Under the pieces are notes generated by a model. It was not told where the DNA came from and made no database searches. It saw only the letters and a list, made by a program, of their open reading frames with translations. From Paramoeba atlantica (Eukaryota; Discosea), in NCBI GenBank assembly GCA_977017575.1, contig CDRNVI010000054.1:310001-374000 (forward strand): a stretch of 64,000 nucleotides of DNA. Reading direction: 5' to 3'. Both the position numbers and the translations under genes were made by a program. Below are positions 18,854-29,223 of the stretch, piece by piece (within the stretch, counting starts at the first letter, position 1; each line of letters begins with the position of its first letter).

Positions 18854-20311
18854 TTGTTTATGAAGTTTCATCGTTGCGTTGATAACGCGACGATCGCTGT
18901 TGTCAGTGTACTGAATGTCTCATCCGTACCACTCATGATTTTATCGCTCAACCGATGGCTGCGGGTACTGTACGACCATAACATGGGATCTCCTGAGTAC
19001 TCAACCGTTTTTATTCCAAGTTTAGTCAATGCTTTCCTTTTTTGGGTTATTTTCTTAGTGACCGCAGCGTGTGTCGGACGGCGAAATTTTCTCGCACCGT
19101 GCTTCTCAATATTTCTGCAAGACCCATACCATGGGTTGCGGCTCCTAGCCGTGGCAGCTATTGGTGCCTTCAACGGATTGGCCGGAATTTTTTATACCTA
19201 CCCTTTAGCACGGATACCTATTTCCGCTCAAAACGTTCTAGGATTTTCTTTGATGATTCCGTCATTTTTTATAGCACGGCGTATTGTAGCTCTGGCACAT
19301 CATAAACCAAAACTGACCGACGACAAACAAGAAAAAGAAACCAAGCCTCTATCCATTCAAGTATCTTCTCCATCAGAATCTTACGACCGGGAGCACAAAG
19401 TGGCGTGTCGTTCACGATGCCAGACTGTATGGTACTGGCTTTTGAGCCCAATAAATCTATACCCTCTTCTCGCGATTATTTTCGTAGCTGTGGGTGTGGT
19501 TCTTACGCTTGCCCCGCTTCATTTCGTCGTGATCATAGGACCCCGTGCCGTGCCTGTGTTCTGGTTTCTCCTCTCAAGTTGCTGCATGATTACCTACAAC
19601 CTACTCACGGGTTGGGTGCTACAATCTGTCCGAGCCTATCCCCCCGTTGTCTCCGTAAAACCCGTCCAAGGGGAGCGTTTCTTTGACCGCGTCGCGCGCG
19701 AGGAGCAGCACCAGGCCACCCACGCGACCTCCTCGCTACACCCTCTGCAAGCCCGACTCACGGTACTCGTCGGCAACACCACCTTCCAGCTCGCCTTCAT
19801 GGTGCTCTACGCCCTGCTGGATCGGGAACACGTCCTGGGTCACAGCCCCTCGTTCAGCGCCACCTTTCACGGTGTCGCGGACAACCTCCGTCGGCTGTGC
19901 TACTCGTCCCCTGTGGAGCTCAGCACCGAGAGTGCATTCCAGGGCTCCGGCCTGCTCCCCTGTGTGCTTTACATTTTCGGTCTCTGGCTAAATTTAGTCA
20001 CCATTGCGTATTTAAGCTACCGCTCCGTCCCGTTCATTACGCTGCTCGGGCTGGTGTGTGGGCCGCTGACGAATTTGGTGCACTCCGTTGCCCGGGCCTG
20101 GTTTGGGTTTTCCAGTGCAAAAGGTCACGCCGCGGTGGAGGGCCGCGACTACGGGCTGCATTTAGGCTGCATGGTGGGCGCCCTGGTGTGTTTCTCCATG
20201 TGCGCGCTGCTGTATTTTCTATGGGAGCGCACCGTGGAAAACAAAAATAAAGAAAAACAGGAGAAACGAACAGAAAGCCCGTCGAAGGAGGTCCGTGAGA
20301 GTGCGGTGTGA
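18854..20311 (+). CDS. Multi-pass membrane protein, CRT-like / drug-metabolite transporter
   Basis: This 485-residue protein has about ten hydrophobic segments, two clusters separated by a hydrophilic loop at about residues 155-195, and a Lys/Glu-rich tail. The stretch AIGAFNGLAGIFYTYPLARIP resembles the helix-3/4 region of chloroquine-resistance-transporter-like proteins of the drug/metabolite transporter superfamily. Paired cysteines in the loop before helix 7 would be expected in that family, but I cannot align them with confidence. Substrate and membrane are unknown; vacuole or plastid membranes are usual for the family. Met 3 is an equally good start. Base composition rises sharply in GC from about 19670. 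Confidence 0.55.
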   Translation: MFMKFHRCVDNATIAVVSVLNVSSVPLMILSLNRWLRVLYDHNMGSPEYSTVFIPSLVNAFLFWVIFLVTAACVGRRNFLAPCFSIFLQDPYHGLRLLAVAAIGAFNGLAGIFYTYPLARIPISAQNVLGFSLMIPSFFIARRIVALAHHKPKLTDDKQEKETKPLSIQVSSPSESYDREHKVACRSRCQTVWYWLLSPINLYPLLAIIFVAVGVVLTLAPLHFVVIIGPRAVPVFWFLLSSCCMITYNLLTGWVLQSVRAYPPVVSVKPVQGERFFDRVAREEQHQATHATSSLHPLQARLTVLVGNTTFQLAFMVLYALLDREHVLGHSPSFSATFHGVADNLRRLCYSSPVELSTESAFQGSGLLPCVLYIFGLWLNLVTIAYLSYRSVPFITLLGLVCGPLTNLVHSVARAWFGFSSAKGHAAVEGRDYGLHLGCMVGALVCFSMCALLYFLWERTVENKNKEKQEKRTESPSKEVRESAV

Positions 20312-20855
20312 GAGAGAGGGACCAGTGTAGACGGTTCCGTTGAGGTCGATGTTTCGCGATTCAAGATGGCACGGTTTAATCGTGTATTGACTTTCAGAAA
20401 TAGATTGTGTTGTTCTTTGTTCTTAGAAGAAAGATAAAGGGCTTACATGAAAAGTTATTATAATTATGAACAGCATTTTTTTGTCATTTTTTTACATTTT
20501 CAGGAAATCTATAATCGAAAACAATTTATACTATAGTAAACGTGTACAATGTACATAATTTGCAGATAGTATTTCAAATGCAGAAACGCCTCGAATGTTG
20601 GATTACTAAATAGATCCTCCTGCTACGGTAAGGTTCTACCGTAGACCCCCCCAGTACAATAATGTAATAGACCCCCAGCGATAGAGGTTAGACCCTATTT
20701 GGTCTGGCCCCTAGTGAAACAGGTTTGGCTCGGGAGACCTACAGGAGCCGCATAGGGATTACTACCCACCTACTCAGTAGGGGGTATCCACATGTCGGGG
20801 CCGCGGGAAGCAACCCTAATAAGCGTTTTAAAACGCTTTCCGAGGAGCTTTCCCC

Positions 20856-21210
20856 CTAGTTATCTGTCACACGTCATCCTCCCGCTAGTTAACTGTCACT
20901 TTTTTCATCACTTTCAGAAAAGCGAAACTTTTACTTCCCTTCTTTTCAGTTTGAAAGTTAATAGTTTGAAAAGTGCATAGGAAGAAAAGAAAGAAATACT
21001 GGGTAGATAGGAATCTTCTGTGGGCTGGACAAACCTTTTTGGGAGTAATTCTTTTTGTAGCTCTTTGTTCTTTATATTTTTTGGTGACAGACCCCCCTAG
21101 CTATCTGTCGCACACTGACCCCCCTAGTTATCTGTCTCACCATTATCCCCCCTACTTATTGTTCATCTTTTCCCGAAAAGTAGTGACAGATAACTAGGGG
21201 GGTACAGTAC
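20856..21210. repeat. Pogo-like MITE (TAGTTATCTGTC family)
   Basis: The word tagttatctgtc follows C runs at several places and appears inverted as gacagataacta before the closing ggggggtacagta. The layout matches the other C-run plus word elements at 18222, 37320 and 53425, each with a different word. Confidence 0.6.
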
Positions 21211-21291
21211 TTCCAAAAGTCAGTTCCAAAAGTTCTCCGCTACCCAAACCCGGATCAAGTGTAAAGGAGGGGTGATACTATTGATTCTTAA

Positions 21292-21324
21292 TGATGATTC
21301 TATGTGTACGACGGTCTTCTGACG
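21292..21324 (+). repeat. 33-bp direct repeat, copy 1
   Basis: The sequence beginning atgatgattctatgtgtacg and ending ggtcttctga recurs at 23020-23052. The pair brackets LRR gene 2. Confidence 0.8.
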
Positions 21325-21498
21325 CGAACATGACTTCATAAACACTACAAAAGTGAACTGAAGTTAATTTTGATAATAAGGCTTGATGATAAGGCTTTTG
21401 ATGACAAGGCAATCAAAAAGAAATAAAGGAAGACCACAACTTGAGGTGCAGACCTTAAGGTTTAGAAACCCTCAACTTTTATATCTCTAGTTTGATAG

Positions 21499-22137
21499 AT
21501 GTTATCGAAAGTTTTATCTCCACCAGTTCTATCAATGGATTACGAAGGTACGTCGCACTTAAAGCCTAAAAAGGTAAGTGGAGTGTCCGTACCACAAGAA
21601 TACGATTTAGTGCGACTTCTGAAAGACGTTGAAAATAGTCACTCCACTTGGACTACCACTACTCCTGCGTGTAAATGGAGTGGAATAAACTGCAATGCTG
21701 CAGGGATCATTCAAGTTATTGACTGGCGTTCGTATGGTCTTCGTGGTTCTCTGGATTGGCAGTATTTGCCAAATCAACTGATCTGGCTCATTCTTCGAAA
21801 GAATAAACTTACAGGCGAAGTACCTTTCAAATCTTTGCCTTCAACACTGGTATGTCTATCTTTACAGAATAACCGGTTCAGTGGGAATCCGTGCTTTAAG
21901 AGTTTGCCTTTGCTGAAATCCGTTTCGTTGTCCAATAATCAATTCGAGGGATGGGTCGATTTTGATTCGCTGCCAAATTCTTTAAAAGATTTATACCTCA
22001 GCGGAAATTCAAAGCTTAGAGGTTCCTATGTTTTGCCCAGCAACTTTGGCATGAATTCTCATAGAACTTACGATTTCACTGATACTGAGATCAAAACATG
22101 CAATGGTATTTTGAGGCGTAATGTGATGTGGATGTAG
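21499..22137 (+). CDS. LRR protein 2
   Basis: This 212-residue member begins with the family N-cap: KVSGVSVPQEYDLVRLL, then TPACKWSGINC with both cysteines, then the strand IQVIDWRSYGLRGSLDW. Four to five repeats of the form LPSTLVCLSLQNNRFSG follow. The last repeat breaks down into a short tail ending RRNVMWM. The 5' end lies after a tract reading cttttatatctctag, so the Met at 21499 is only the first in frame. No membrane anchor is visible. It may bind proteins or glycans, as LRR proteins generally do, but no partner is known. Confidence 0.82.
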   Translation: MLSKVLSPPVLSMDYEGTSHLKPKKVSGVSVPQEYDLVRLLKDVENSHSTWTTTTPACKWSGINCNAAGIIQVIDWRSYGLRGSLDWQYLPNQLIWLILRKNKLTGEVPFKSLPSTLVCLSLQNNRFSGNPCFKSLPLLKSVSLSNNQFEGWVDFDSLPNSLKDLYLSGNSKLRGSYVLPSNFGMNSHRTYDFTDTEIKTCNGILRRNVMWM

Positions 22138-22658
22138 GGTTTTTTTGATTAAGTATGGGGTGCGTTCGGAGACGCACATCAGGCGAAACATGGATTTTCG
22201 TACAGTACTACATCTTCTATTAGAGGGGTGAATCGGGTTCGGTGCGGTCGGGCGCGTCCGGGTGCGGTCGGGTGCGGCTCAAATTAAAAATGCAGTGCCC
22301 CGAAAAAGATCACTCCTAGATATTCAGGAGTTTAGCAATTTTATACACCCTCTTATCATTTTCAGAATTTTGAGATGTACACGTTCCAGTTACTTTTAGT
22401 AAAATGAAATTTTGATGAAATGCAGTCGAAAAGTATCTTAAAAAAATTAGCAGGGGTCCGAATAACTATAAAACTATATTATAGGTACTTTAAAGTAAGT
22501 ATATTTATTTTTCCCTACCATTATCTACCTTTATTTTTTTTGTCAATGATTTGCACTGGAATCGTACTGTTTCGTTGAAATTTTTCAATGCCTTGACGCT
22601 CGGATTGTAATACAGAAAGTCGAGCTAAATTTGTCCAGTCTTATTAGTAATAAGTTTT

Positions 22659-22761
22659 TTAGTCTCTTCGTTAAACGCGGTAGTTGTTTTCAACTTAGAA
22701 GTCATTCATGCCGCGCGCTTCGCGTTGAAAACTGCCACCGTGTTTAGCGAAGAGCCTAAAA
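22659..22761. repeat. Hairpin (foldback) repeat, copy 1
   Basis: Two arms of about 35 bp, ctcttcgttaaacgcggtag and its imperfect inverse ccgtgtttagcgaagagcct, flank a loop with cttagaagtcattcatg. Copies at 26417 and 46360 are closely similar. Confidence 0.85.
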
Positions 22762-23019
22762 GGAAAGCTGAAGAAAACGGAAAGATTGGCCGGGAAAGCT
22801 GAAGAAAACGGAAAGATTGTAGCCAAAAATAGCCGATTTTCAGGTAAAAATAGGGACATTTTCGGGTTTTTTTGCTCTCAGAGCACTAAATCCGACATTT
22901 GGATGTGGGAAATCACTAGTAGGGGTGAAGCAAAGCCTACCTAACATATTGGGTAAAGAATACGACTCCAAGCACACCATTCTTTCGACACAAAAAGGCC
23001 TCTTTGGGTCCGAAAAATG

Positions 23020-23052
23020 ATGATTCTATGTGTACGACGGTCTTCTGATACG
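23020..23052 (+). repeat. 33-bp direct repeat, copy 2
   Basis: It matches 21292-21324 almost exactly, while the flanking sequence differs. The two copies lie on either side of LRR gene 2. Confidence 0.8.
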
Positions 23053-23458
23053 ATCTTGATCTCCAAAACACAAAAAACAGGACTGATTCTTGTGTACAAC
23101 AATATCTAATATTGTTCTTTTTACAGTGCGTGGCTTTATTACGGGACGGGTTAATTAAGGGACACCCCCATCAGGACAAAGTGTCCCGTAATTAACCGTC
23201 CCTTAATTCTCCATTTTGCTTTCTAAGGCTCTACTATACCTTTTTTTCAATTATCTTCCTTTATTAATTTCCTTTCCGTTCACTGATCCTACAGATACAT
23301 TTTTATGTGTGCCTGATAACTTGCGCGCTCTGTTCCTTGGGCGCTACACTTGTAGTTCTTTTGTCCCATTCGAAAGGTATGACCCCACCCCTATAAACCC
23401 CTCGACACGAATAAAGCACCCCCCTTTATTTTTTGCGTGCGGGGACCCATGGGGGTTG

Positions 23459-23725
23459 CAGCACCACTTTGTCGTCCACAATTTTGAGATCTGCACGTTC
23501 CCGGGGTTTTTAGCTTCATTTAAAACTTGTAAAAAAATCAGTTTCAGAAATATTTTTTTTCTAAACTTTCATGGTAAAATCCAAGTACCGTCCCCCAAAG
23601 GGGGGATGACCCCTATAGGTAAGACATTATTGCGCCTGAGGTTCGAGGACGGTGTCCCAAAGAAGCAACTTGCACGATAATTTAATATTTCTGTAAAATA
23701 TGTGAGGCAATATCTGAAAGCATAA
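23459..23725 (+). mobile_element. Mariner remnant with helix-turn-helix only
   Basis: The start gcaccactttgtcgtcca and ttttgagatctgcacgttcc match the element at 14222. The coding part reads RPPKGGMTPIGKTLLRLRF and then FNISVKYVRQYLKA, with one in-frame stop between them. The catalytic part is missing. Confidence 0.65.
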
Positions 23726-23886
23726 GAAACCAATAAAACCAAAATATTTACACCGAAAAAAAATATTTTACGTCGCAGAAAAAAAATAGTAACCATTATT
23801 TCACCAAAAGACCTTGCTGGAGTGCCGAAAGCAGCGCTAGATGCATTGCGGGGAGATTGAGGGAGTTGCTATGCCCTGTCCATGGT

Positions 23887-23975
23887 ATCATGTTCAGGGG
23901 AACAGCAACTCCCCATTATCTCGGCGTAGTAAACACGCCTTGGCTTGCCTGGCACTACGATTGCCGAAAAAAAAA
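23887..23975. repeat. Left arm of an 85-90 bp inverted repeat
   Basis: The arm from tatcatgttcaggggaacag to attgccgaaaaaaaa is repeated in inverse at 25503-25592 with essentially no mismatch. The arms are about 1.5 kb apart and enclose a retroelement RNase H-like fragment and a tandem duplication. Confidence 0.85.
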
Positions 23976-24059
23976 TATTTTCGGTTCATTTCGCAGCCCA
24001 GTCGCTTCCCACTTAAGGGGCCCGCTCCCACAACCGAGTGATCTCCCCGGCAGCATGGT

Positions 24060-25182
24060 TTTACTCATGCGTCGAGAAGGCTGGGGTGTGAGACCAGGGT
24101 GCATTTGTAGAAAATTTTCGGAAGAAGAAATACGAAGGAGATTTTACTGCATAATGGAGTAGAAAACTTTGAGTGCAATAGAACAAAGGGTTGGCGTAAA
24201 CCTTTGGTTAACGTTTTTTCTTTTGGAGTGGATTTACTTTCTTTGCCATTCCTCATGCTATCCACTCATAAATTTTACTAATTACTCTAGATTCGTGTGT
24301 TTGTTTCATCCAGTTACGCTTTCTATAATTCTTACATAGGGTCTACATGTACATCGCCAGCTCTTAGAGCTGAGTTCAGGAGTGCTTCTTTTATGTCATA
24401 ATTATGCTCTTCTCAAGTCAACCCGTCCGCTGGGTTTTCTTTAGATTTAATATGGAAAATTCGAAAAGAATGTTCACGTTTCTCTATCTGTTCATCCATT
24501 TCCGTGATCTCATTACACATCGATCTCCTAACTGATGTACGCCCCGATTCTGATGGTATTTCACTCTGGTGAAACCAGTGTCGCATATCAGCGGATAAAA
24601 AGTTTACGTTGGGGGAATTCTCTATTCTATACATGGATAATTTCAGCGATAGCTGGAAAATTCAAGCAAGGAGGGCGATTGCACATCTCATTTAGTGGTG
24701 TTCCATCCGCAATACTTCTTGACAATTCCTCCCCTTTTGATGCCTCAAAGTAACGTAAATATAAGCGTGGTCATGATCGAGAGTCGTGTGCCACACGTAG
24801 CACCCCGCATTCCACGAGTTCTAATAAATGTTGTAACCAAACCCCGGAGGATAGTTTCCTTGTTTTCCCGTAAAAAGGGGGACAATTTATCCATTCAATA
24901 AATTTTTGGGTACTTTTCAATGCCGTGCAACATTTGATACCCCATGGTAAACCATGTTTTAGGTGTGTTGATGTAAAGAATCCAAGTTGTTCCTTCAGTA
25001 TTTATGATGAATCTTCGTTAACAAAGAAATCGGGTATAAATGCATCAAGCAAAGCAACCGTTTGCTTTGTTTTTCTAGTTTTCTTTTTTTCTCTCCACCG
25101 AATAAGCACTAACGCGTTCACTATCGTCGGTCTGAATTTCTGATTCAATATTCCTACTAGGCGAGATATCCTGAAAAGCCGT
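24060..25182. other. Repeat-rich intergenic region
   Basis: Apart from the RNase H-like fragment at 24413-24634 I recognise nothing. The composition is AT-rich with no long frame. Confidence 0.4.
24413..24634 (-). mobile_element. Possible retroelement fossil, RNase H-like fragment
   Basis: A short minus-strand stretch ends in wording like that at the end of retroelement RNase H domains (IKSKENPADGLT). It is an isolated, broken fragment and I cannot assign a family. Confidence 0.3.
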
Positions 25183-25443
25183 ATTCCGAGCGTCAACCCG
25201 AGACGTCCGGTGTGTGCCTCGATACTTCCGTATGGGGGTATAGTGCACCAACAATACTCCCCCTCCTTGTTTTCTCTCCCCCAAACACTCTATATTTTTC
25301 AACTTCATATTCGTATTTCGAACGTCAACCCGAGACGTCCGGTGTGCTTCGATACTTGCATATGAGGGGATCTATAACGCACCAACAATAGTCCCCCCCC
25401 TTGTTTTCTCTCCCCCGAACACTCCATATTTTTCAACTTCAAA
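25183..25443 (+). repeat. Tandem duplication, two units of about 130 bp
   Basis: Each unit contains cgtcaacccgagacgtccgg, then gcaccaacaata, then ttgttttctctcccc and tatttttcaacttca. Unit one is about 25190-25312 and unit two about 25320-25443. They differ at a few positions. Confidence 0.85.
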
Positions 25444-25502
25444 TCTTCTTAGGGGGGAGGACTCCCGTTACCATGCCTCAAGTGAGGATTAAGGAACTAA
25501 GG

Positions 25503-25592
25503 TTTTTTTTTTCGGCAATCGTAGTGCCAGGCAAGCCAAGGCGTGTTTACTACGCCGAGATAATGGGGAGTTGCTGTTCCCCTGAACATGAT
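25503..25592. repeat. Right arm of the 85-90 bp inverted repeat
   Basis: It is the inverse of 23887-23975 and starts ttttttttcggcaatcgtag. Confidence 0.85.
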
Positions 25593-25750
25593 ATTATCAC
25601 TCCTTCGTAAGCACCATGTTACCGGGACCAAGCCCTAGGTGCCAGGCATGCCATGGCACGTCACAACTTCCCACCCTCTCCCTTCTGTTTTTATTCTGTT
25701 TTCACTTTATTGTCAAAAAAACATGCCGGAGAGGAGGGTGTATAGCGCAA

Positions 25751-26117
25751 ATGCAACGGCAAGTGTGTCCCGAAGGACACGGAGCCCATGGGCCTCCCAG
25801 CACGAATGCTGGGGCGGTGGTACCCCGAAGGGTACGGAGCCCATGACCCTCGTTACAGAGGATGAATATATAAATGCAACGGCAAGTGTGTCCCGAAGGA
25901 CACGGAGCCCATGGGCCTCCCAGCACGAATGCTGGGGCGGTGGTACCCCGAAGGGTACGGAGCCCATGACCCTCGTTACAGAGGATGAATATATAATGCA
26001 ACGGCAAGTGTGTCCCGAAGAAGAACACGGAGCCCATGGGCCTCCCAGCACGAATGCTGGGGCGGTGGTACCCCGAAGGGTGCGGAGCCCATGGGCCTCG
26101 TTATAGAGGATGAAGTA
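25751..26117. repeat. Minisatellite of three 122-123 bp units, each with three CGAA/TTCG hairpins
   Basis: Units start at 25751, 25874 and 25996. Each has three short inverted repeats with the same loop: gtgtcc-cgaa-ggacac, ccagca-cgaa-tgctgg and gtaccc-cgaa-gggtac. On the minus strand the loops read TTCG and two are closed by C-G, which is the very stable cUUCGg RNA hairpin. Seven of nine hairpins are perfect; the first of unit three is disrupted and its last has one wobble-type change. Both strands have open frames through the repeat (123 bp is a multiple of three), which I regard as incidental. Confidence 0.9.
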
Positions 26118-26416
26118 CTGCCAGGACGGGACCAAGCGAATTGATGCGTGAGATTTTCAGGCGTGTAAGATTGTTTAGGTAAATGGAGCTAAATGTAGTA
26201 GTTCTACTGGATACTAGAAACAAGTAGTTCAATTATATTTAGTTTATAATCGTGCTATAGATATATTGAAAACTTCACCCTCAAACTCCGCCGAATATGG
26301 CGGTGCCGGGCTTGGGACCGGTAACAAGCGTGTTAACGAAGGAGTGATAATGAGTAAAAAGGGGGTACATGTCACAAAACGCACTGTTCAACGTGACTTA
26401 AAAGCAATGAAATTCT
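26118..26416. other. Intergenic with a possible transposase DNA-binding fragment
   Basis: Around 26320-26410 the + strand reads VHVTKRTVQRDLKAM, which resembles the helix-turn-helix of Tc1-like transposases. It is too short to be sure. Confidence 0.3.
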
Positions 26417-27303
26417 TTTTAGGCTCTTCTTTAAACGCGGTGGTTGTTTTCAACTTAGAAGTCACTCAATCTGCGCGCTTCGAGTTGAAAACTACCGCCG
26501 CGTTTAACGAAGAGCCTAAAAAGAAAATTTAGCCTGGAAAACGGAAAGATTATAGGCAAAAATAGCCGAATTTCGGGTAAAAATGGGGTGATTTTCAGGT
26601 ATTTTTGCTCTCAGAGCACTAAATCCGACATTTGCGCGTGGGAAATCACTCGTAGGCATGAATGGAAGCCTACCGAACGTATTGGGTAGAGAATGCGACT
26701 CCAACCATACCATTCTTTCGACACAAAAATGCCCCTTTAGGTCCGAAAAATCCTTTTTCATCTTTTTTAGTCAAAAATGGGTCATTTTGAGGTGCGCACC
26801 ACCGTTAGAAGAAGTGATACCTTGCGAAAACAACTGCGGAGAAAGCTAGTGTAGGTCCCAAACTATCAAAATACAATAGGGGAAACGATTTTGGAAAAAT
26901 ATTTTTTTTGCCATTTTTTTCGCCAAGTTGAAATTTTTTTCAAAAAAAAATCCGAGCTTGGCGGACCCGTCCTGCGGATACGCGGAGGGGTCACCCCCGG
27001 GTAGGGGGGTGGAAAATGCGCGCCAAGACCCCGGCTACCCTTTCTGCGTTTTTCTTTCGAAAACTAATTTTTTCGAAAAAATTTGCTCGACCATGCCCCC
27101 CCCCTGGACCCCCCCCCCTGGACCCCCCCCCATGGACCCCCCATTTTTTTCAATTTTTTTTTTCAGTTTTGGACCACCGGAGCCCCCTTTTATATTTTTT
27201 TCTTCTATTATATTACTGTGTTCCTCTTTATATTTTCACTGTTTTTGTTCACTTTTTTTTCAATAATCGAGTGTAGAGCGGTAGTTTTACAACCACCGCA
27301 ATA
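26417..27303. mobile_element. Foldback element, long copy
   Basis: It begins with a hairpin repeat (26417-26522, arms ggctcttctttaaacgcgg and its inverse) and ends with a smaller hairpin (gcggtagttttacaaccaccgc). About 150 bp before the end is nearly identical to 46780-46926. The start (gcggtggttgt) and the end (acaaccaccgc) are inverted, so these are probably the element's termini. The middle holds long C and T runs. It has no coding content. Confidence 0.65.
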
Positions 27304-27665
27304 TACTTACAGTAGTGTTCAGCCTCTTTTACCCCCCCCCCACCTACAGGTCTTGCATTTTGTTCGATTTTGGAAATATTTTGGATGGGACTGTTTTTCG
27401 ACCCAATCGTTCCGAATCCGAGGTCCTTTTCACTCGTGGGCACCTGTATCATACGTAAACTGGGGAAAAACCGCAAAAAAGTCGATTTTTGTTGTAATTA
27501 GCTTTTTTGACCCCTACCTGGATAGGGGGGGTAGGGGGTCGCTCGAGTGAAAAGGGCCTCGGATTCGGAAGGATTGGGTCGAAAAACGGTGGTATACCAA
27601 ATATTTCCAAAATCGGACAAAATACAAGACCTGTAAGGGGGAGGGGTAAAAGATGCTGATCACCA
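27275..27665. repeat. MITE with inverted repeats of about 110 bp
   Basis: The arms start cagtagtgttcagcctcttt and, at the other end inverted, cagtggtgatcagcatcttt, and continue through cctacaggtcttg, aaatattt and cgaccca(a)tc to ttttcactcg. A CAGTGGTG-like start suggests a Tc1/mariner-related MITE. It overlaps the end of the preceding foldback element by a few bases. It has no coding content. Confidence 0.75.
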
Positions 27666-28185
27666 CTGCATAAAAACTATGGTTCACCGGCACGATAAAT
27701 GTAGGTTGAAAACAGAAAAGAAAAACAAAATTGGCCCAACAAAAATCTGGAAAACGTTTTTAAGACATTTGAAGACATATTTATAGCTTTACAGACTTAT
27801 TCTGACTCTTTCCTCTCTATTCGTACATACACATAAATCCTAATTATCCTAACTTTACCAAGTCACCTGGAGAAAATTGACACTTTTCCAGTACTGGGTG
27901 AGTTTCATCCACTGTAGCTCCCGCATTAGCACAAAATATTGGTGCTTACACCGATTACCTCGGCGACCGTCTGGACAAGTACACTGGCAGCCTTGTAGAC
28001 CAATGTGCACAGTGTAATAACGATCAGTTTCACCTTAAACCTGATACTTGTGGTCACCATCTTCGACTACCCCATACCTACGAATCAAGCGAATGTGTTC
28101 AGCAACGGCCTTACCCAATCTTGTCGTAGGTATCTCTGATTCGTCAACAGACTCACTCGCACTAGTCTATTTTTTCCTGGCATAG

Positions 28186-28317
28186 TTCCTGGTTCCTCGC
28201 TCCCAAATGTTGGGCAATTTCTGTGCCAACTCTTAATCTTCAATCGCCCCCCCCCCCTTTATAGGTTCGTTTGGGCAAAAGCGCGGCTATTATAAATGGG
28301 GGGGGGGGGCACAGTAC
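28186..28317. repeat. Partial copy of the TTTATAATAGCC MITE
   Basis: It matches the right 140 bp of the element at 18222-18575, from gttcctggttcctcgctccc to the closing G run and cacagtac. It lies inside the Merlin remnant. Confidence 0.8.
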
Positions 28318-29223
28318 TTGAATTACGAATCAAGGTTTTCATTAATTTTTGGAAACGGTTTCGTAAAGGGATTTTAAAGGAAACTTCACTAATAAATCTT
28401 GCCCGCGATTCGCATTGCTCCATGGTTGTTCCCCGCTTGTGAAAAAATCGCCTACAATAACCCTTAACGGCTGAGTGAGACGATTCTGCATTGTTCGTAT
28501 GCACACTCATGCCAGGAGAGTGGACGAACTCATCAGCATGACAAATAGTGAAATGCCGGCAGAAGGCACCAATACCACGGTATGATCGCCGTCATCTGTA
28601 ATTACGGTAGAATTTGTTCCTTCGATCACTTTTTGAACGAAGGCGTGCAAATTAACTTTCGTACGTGTTGTTGTAGCTTCCCAGTAGATCTGCATCGACT
28701 TCCCGGTACTTGGATTAACATCTGTGGCTGTCATTAACCAAAATCTTTCCTTTCTGGTACGTTCTCCGCGGTTATGCAACCGCTTACCGATGTAAGTCTC
28801 ATCCACCATGAGATATTTCATCGTTGTTGTAGGTGAAGGTAGCAAACTCAACACCTTTTCAATTCCTTGAAGATCGGCACGCACTTGCCGTTCACATCGA
28901 AGAGTCTGAATCGCAACGCTTTCAGTCAGGTTACCCTGTGCCAGTAATAGCTAAACACGAAATTTAGTCACTATTCGACATTTCTCAGGAAACAACGGTC
29001 CAAATTCGGGGATTTTCTTACGACAATCTGTCCCGTCCGAAAGCTTCTTGAAGCATTGTCTTTTGCGAGGCCGCTCTCCACACCTAATACACGGAGTATT
29101 TTCCCCAAAACAATGACTTCGCAGCCAGCGGAATAAGTTCTCCTCAATTATCTGCATTATCGAGGTCACCAATACCAAGCAGGCCAACGTAGTACATCCC
29201 GGACAGTCCATTGGGTACTCCAA
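28259..29223 (-). pseudogene. Merlin transposase, broken
   Basis: Three minus-strand frames follow each other. The first (from 29223) gives MEYPMDCPGCTTLACLV and cysteine-rich CIRCGERPRKRQC. The second (28884-28507) has IMVDETYIGKR-like wording and WLMTATDVN and VITDDGDH. The third (28510-28259) has SVHTNNAESSHSAVKGYCRR. The three catalytic acids are still readable, but at least two frame changes break the gene. A related N-terminal fragment lies at 51056. Confidence 0.75.

Larger units (their letters stand above)
20312..21498. other. Intergenic with pogo-like repeats
   Basis: After an AT-rich stretch the region holds C-run plus word repeats. Around 20620-20690 there is ctaccgtagaccccccagta and then tagacccccag. 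Around 20860-21210 there are five copies of ccccctag(t/c)ta(t/a)ctgtc, with an inverted copy ending aggggggtacagta at 21205. At 21292-21324 lies one copy of a direct repeat also found at 23020. No gene is recognised. Confidence 0.55.
22138..23458. other. Intergenic with GC-rich tandem repeat, foldback and direct repeat
   Basis: It holds a GC-rich tandem repeat of ggtgcggtcg-like units (22228-22278), a mariner-end-like fragment (about 22340-22400, ttttgagatgtacacgttcc), a 103-bp hairpin repeat (22659-22761) with downstream sequence shared with the copy at 26417, the second copy of the direct repeat (23020-23052), and an inverted gtcccgtaattaaccgtccc motif at about 23135-23210. I see no gene. 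Confidence 0.6.

Noticed and set aside
21568-21578. Perfect 5' splice site (aaggtaagt) in the LRR N-cap of genes 2 and 5, and similar in 7
   Set aside because: The paralogues encode the same Lys-Val with other codons and the frame continues into the conserved N-cap, so the match follows from the peptide.
23216-23680. 154-codon ORF
   Set aside because: Its second half is the mariner helix-turn-helix remnant and its first half is unrelated AT-rich sequence.
25639-26135. Open frames of 111-155 codons on both strands through the minisatellite
   Set aside because: The unit lengths keep several frames open on both strands at once, and the hairpin structure explains the sequence better than coding.
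26928-27550. Proline-rich ORFs in the foldback region
   Set aside because: They arise from C and T runs in repeats and differ between the two element copies.
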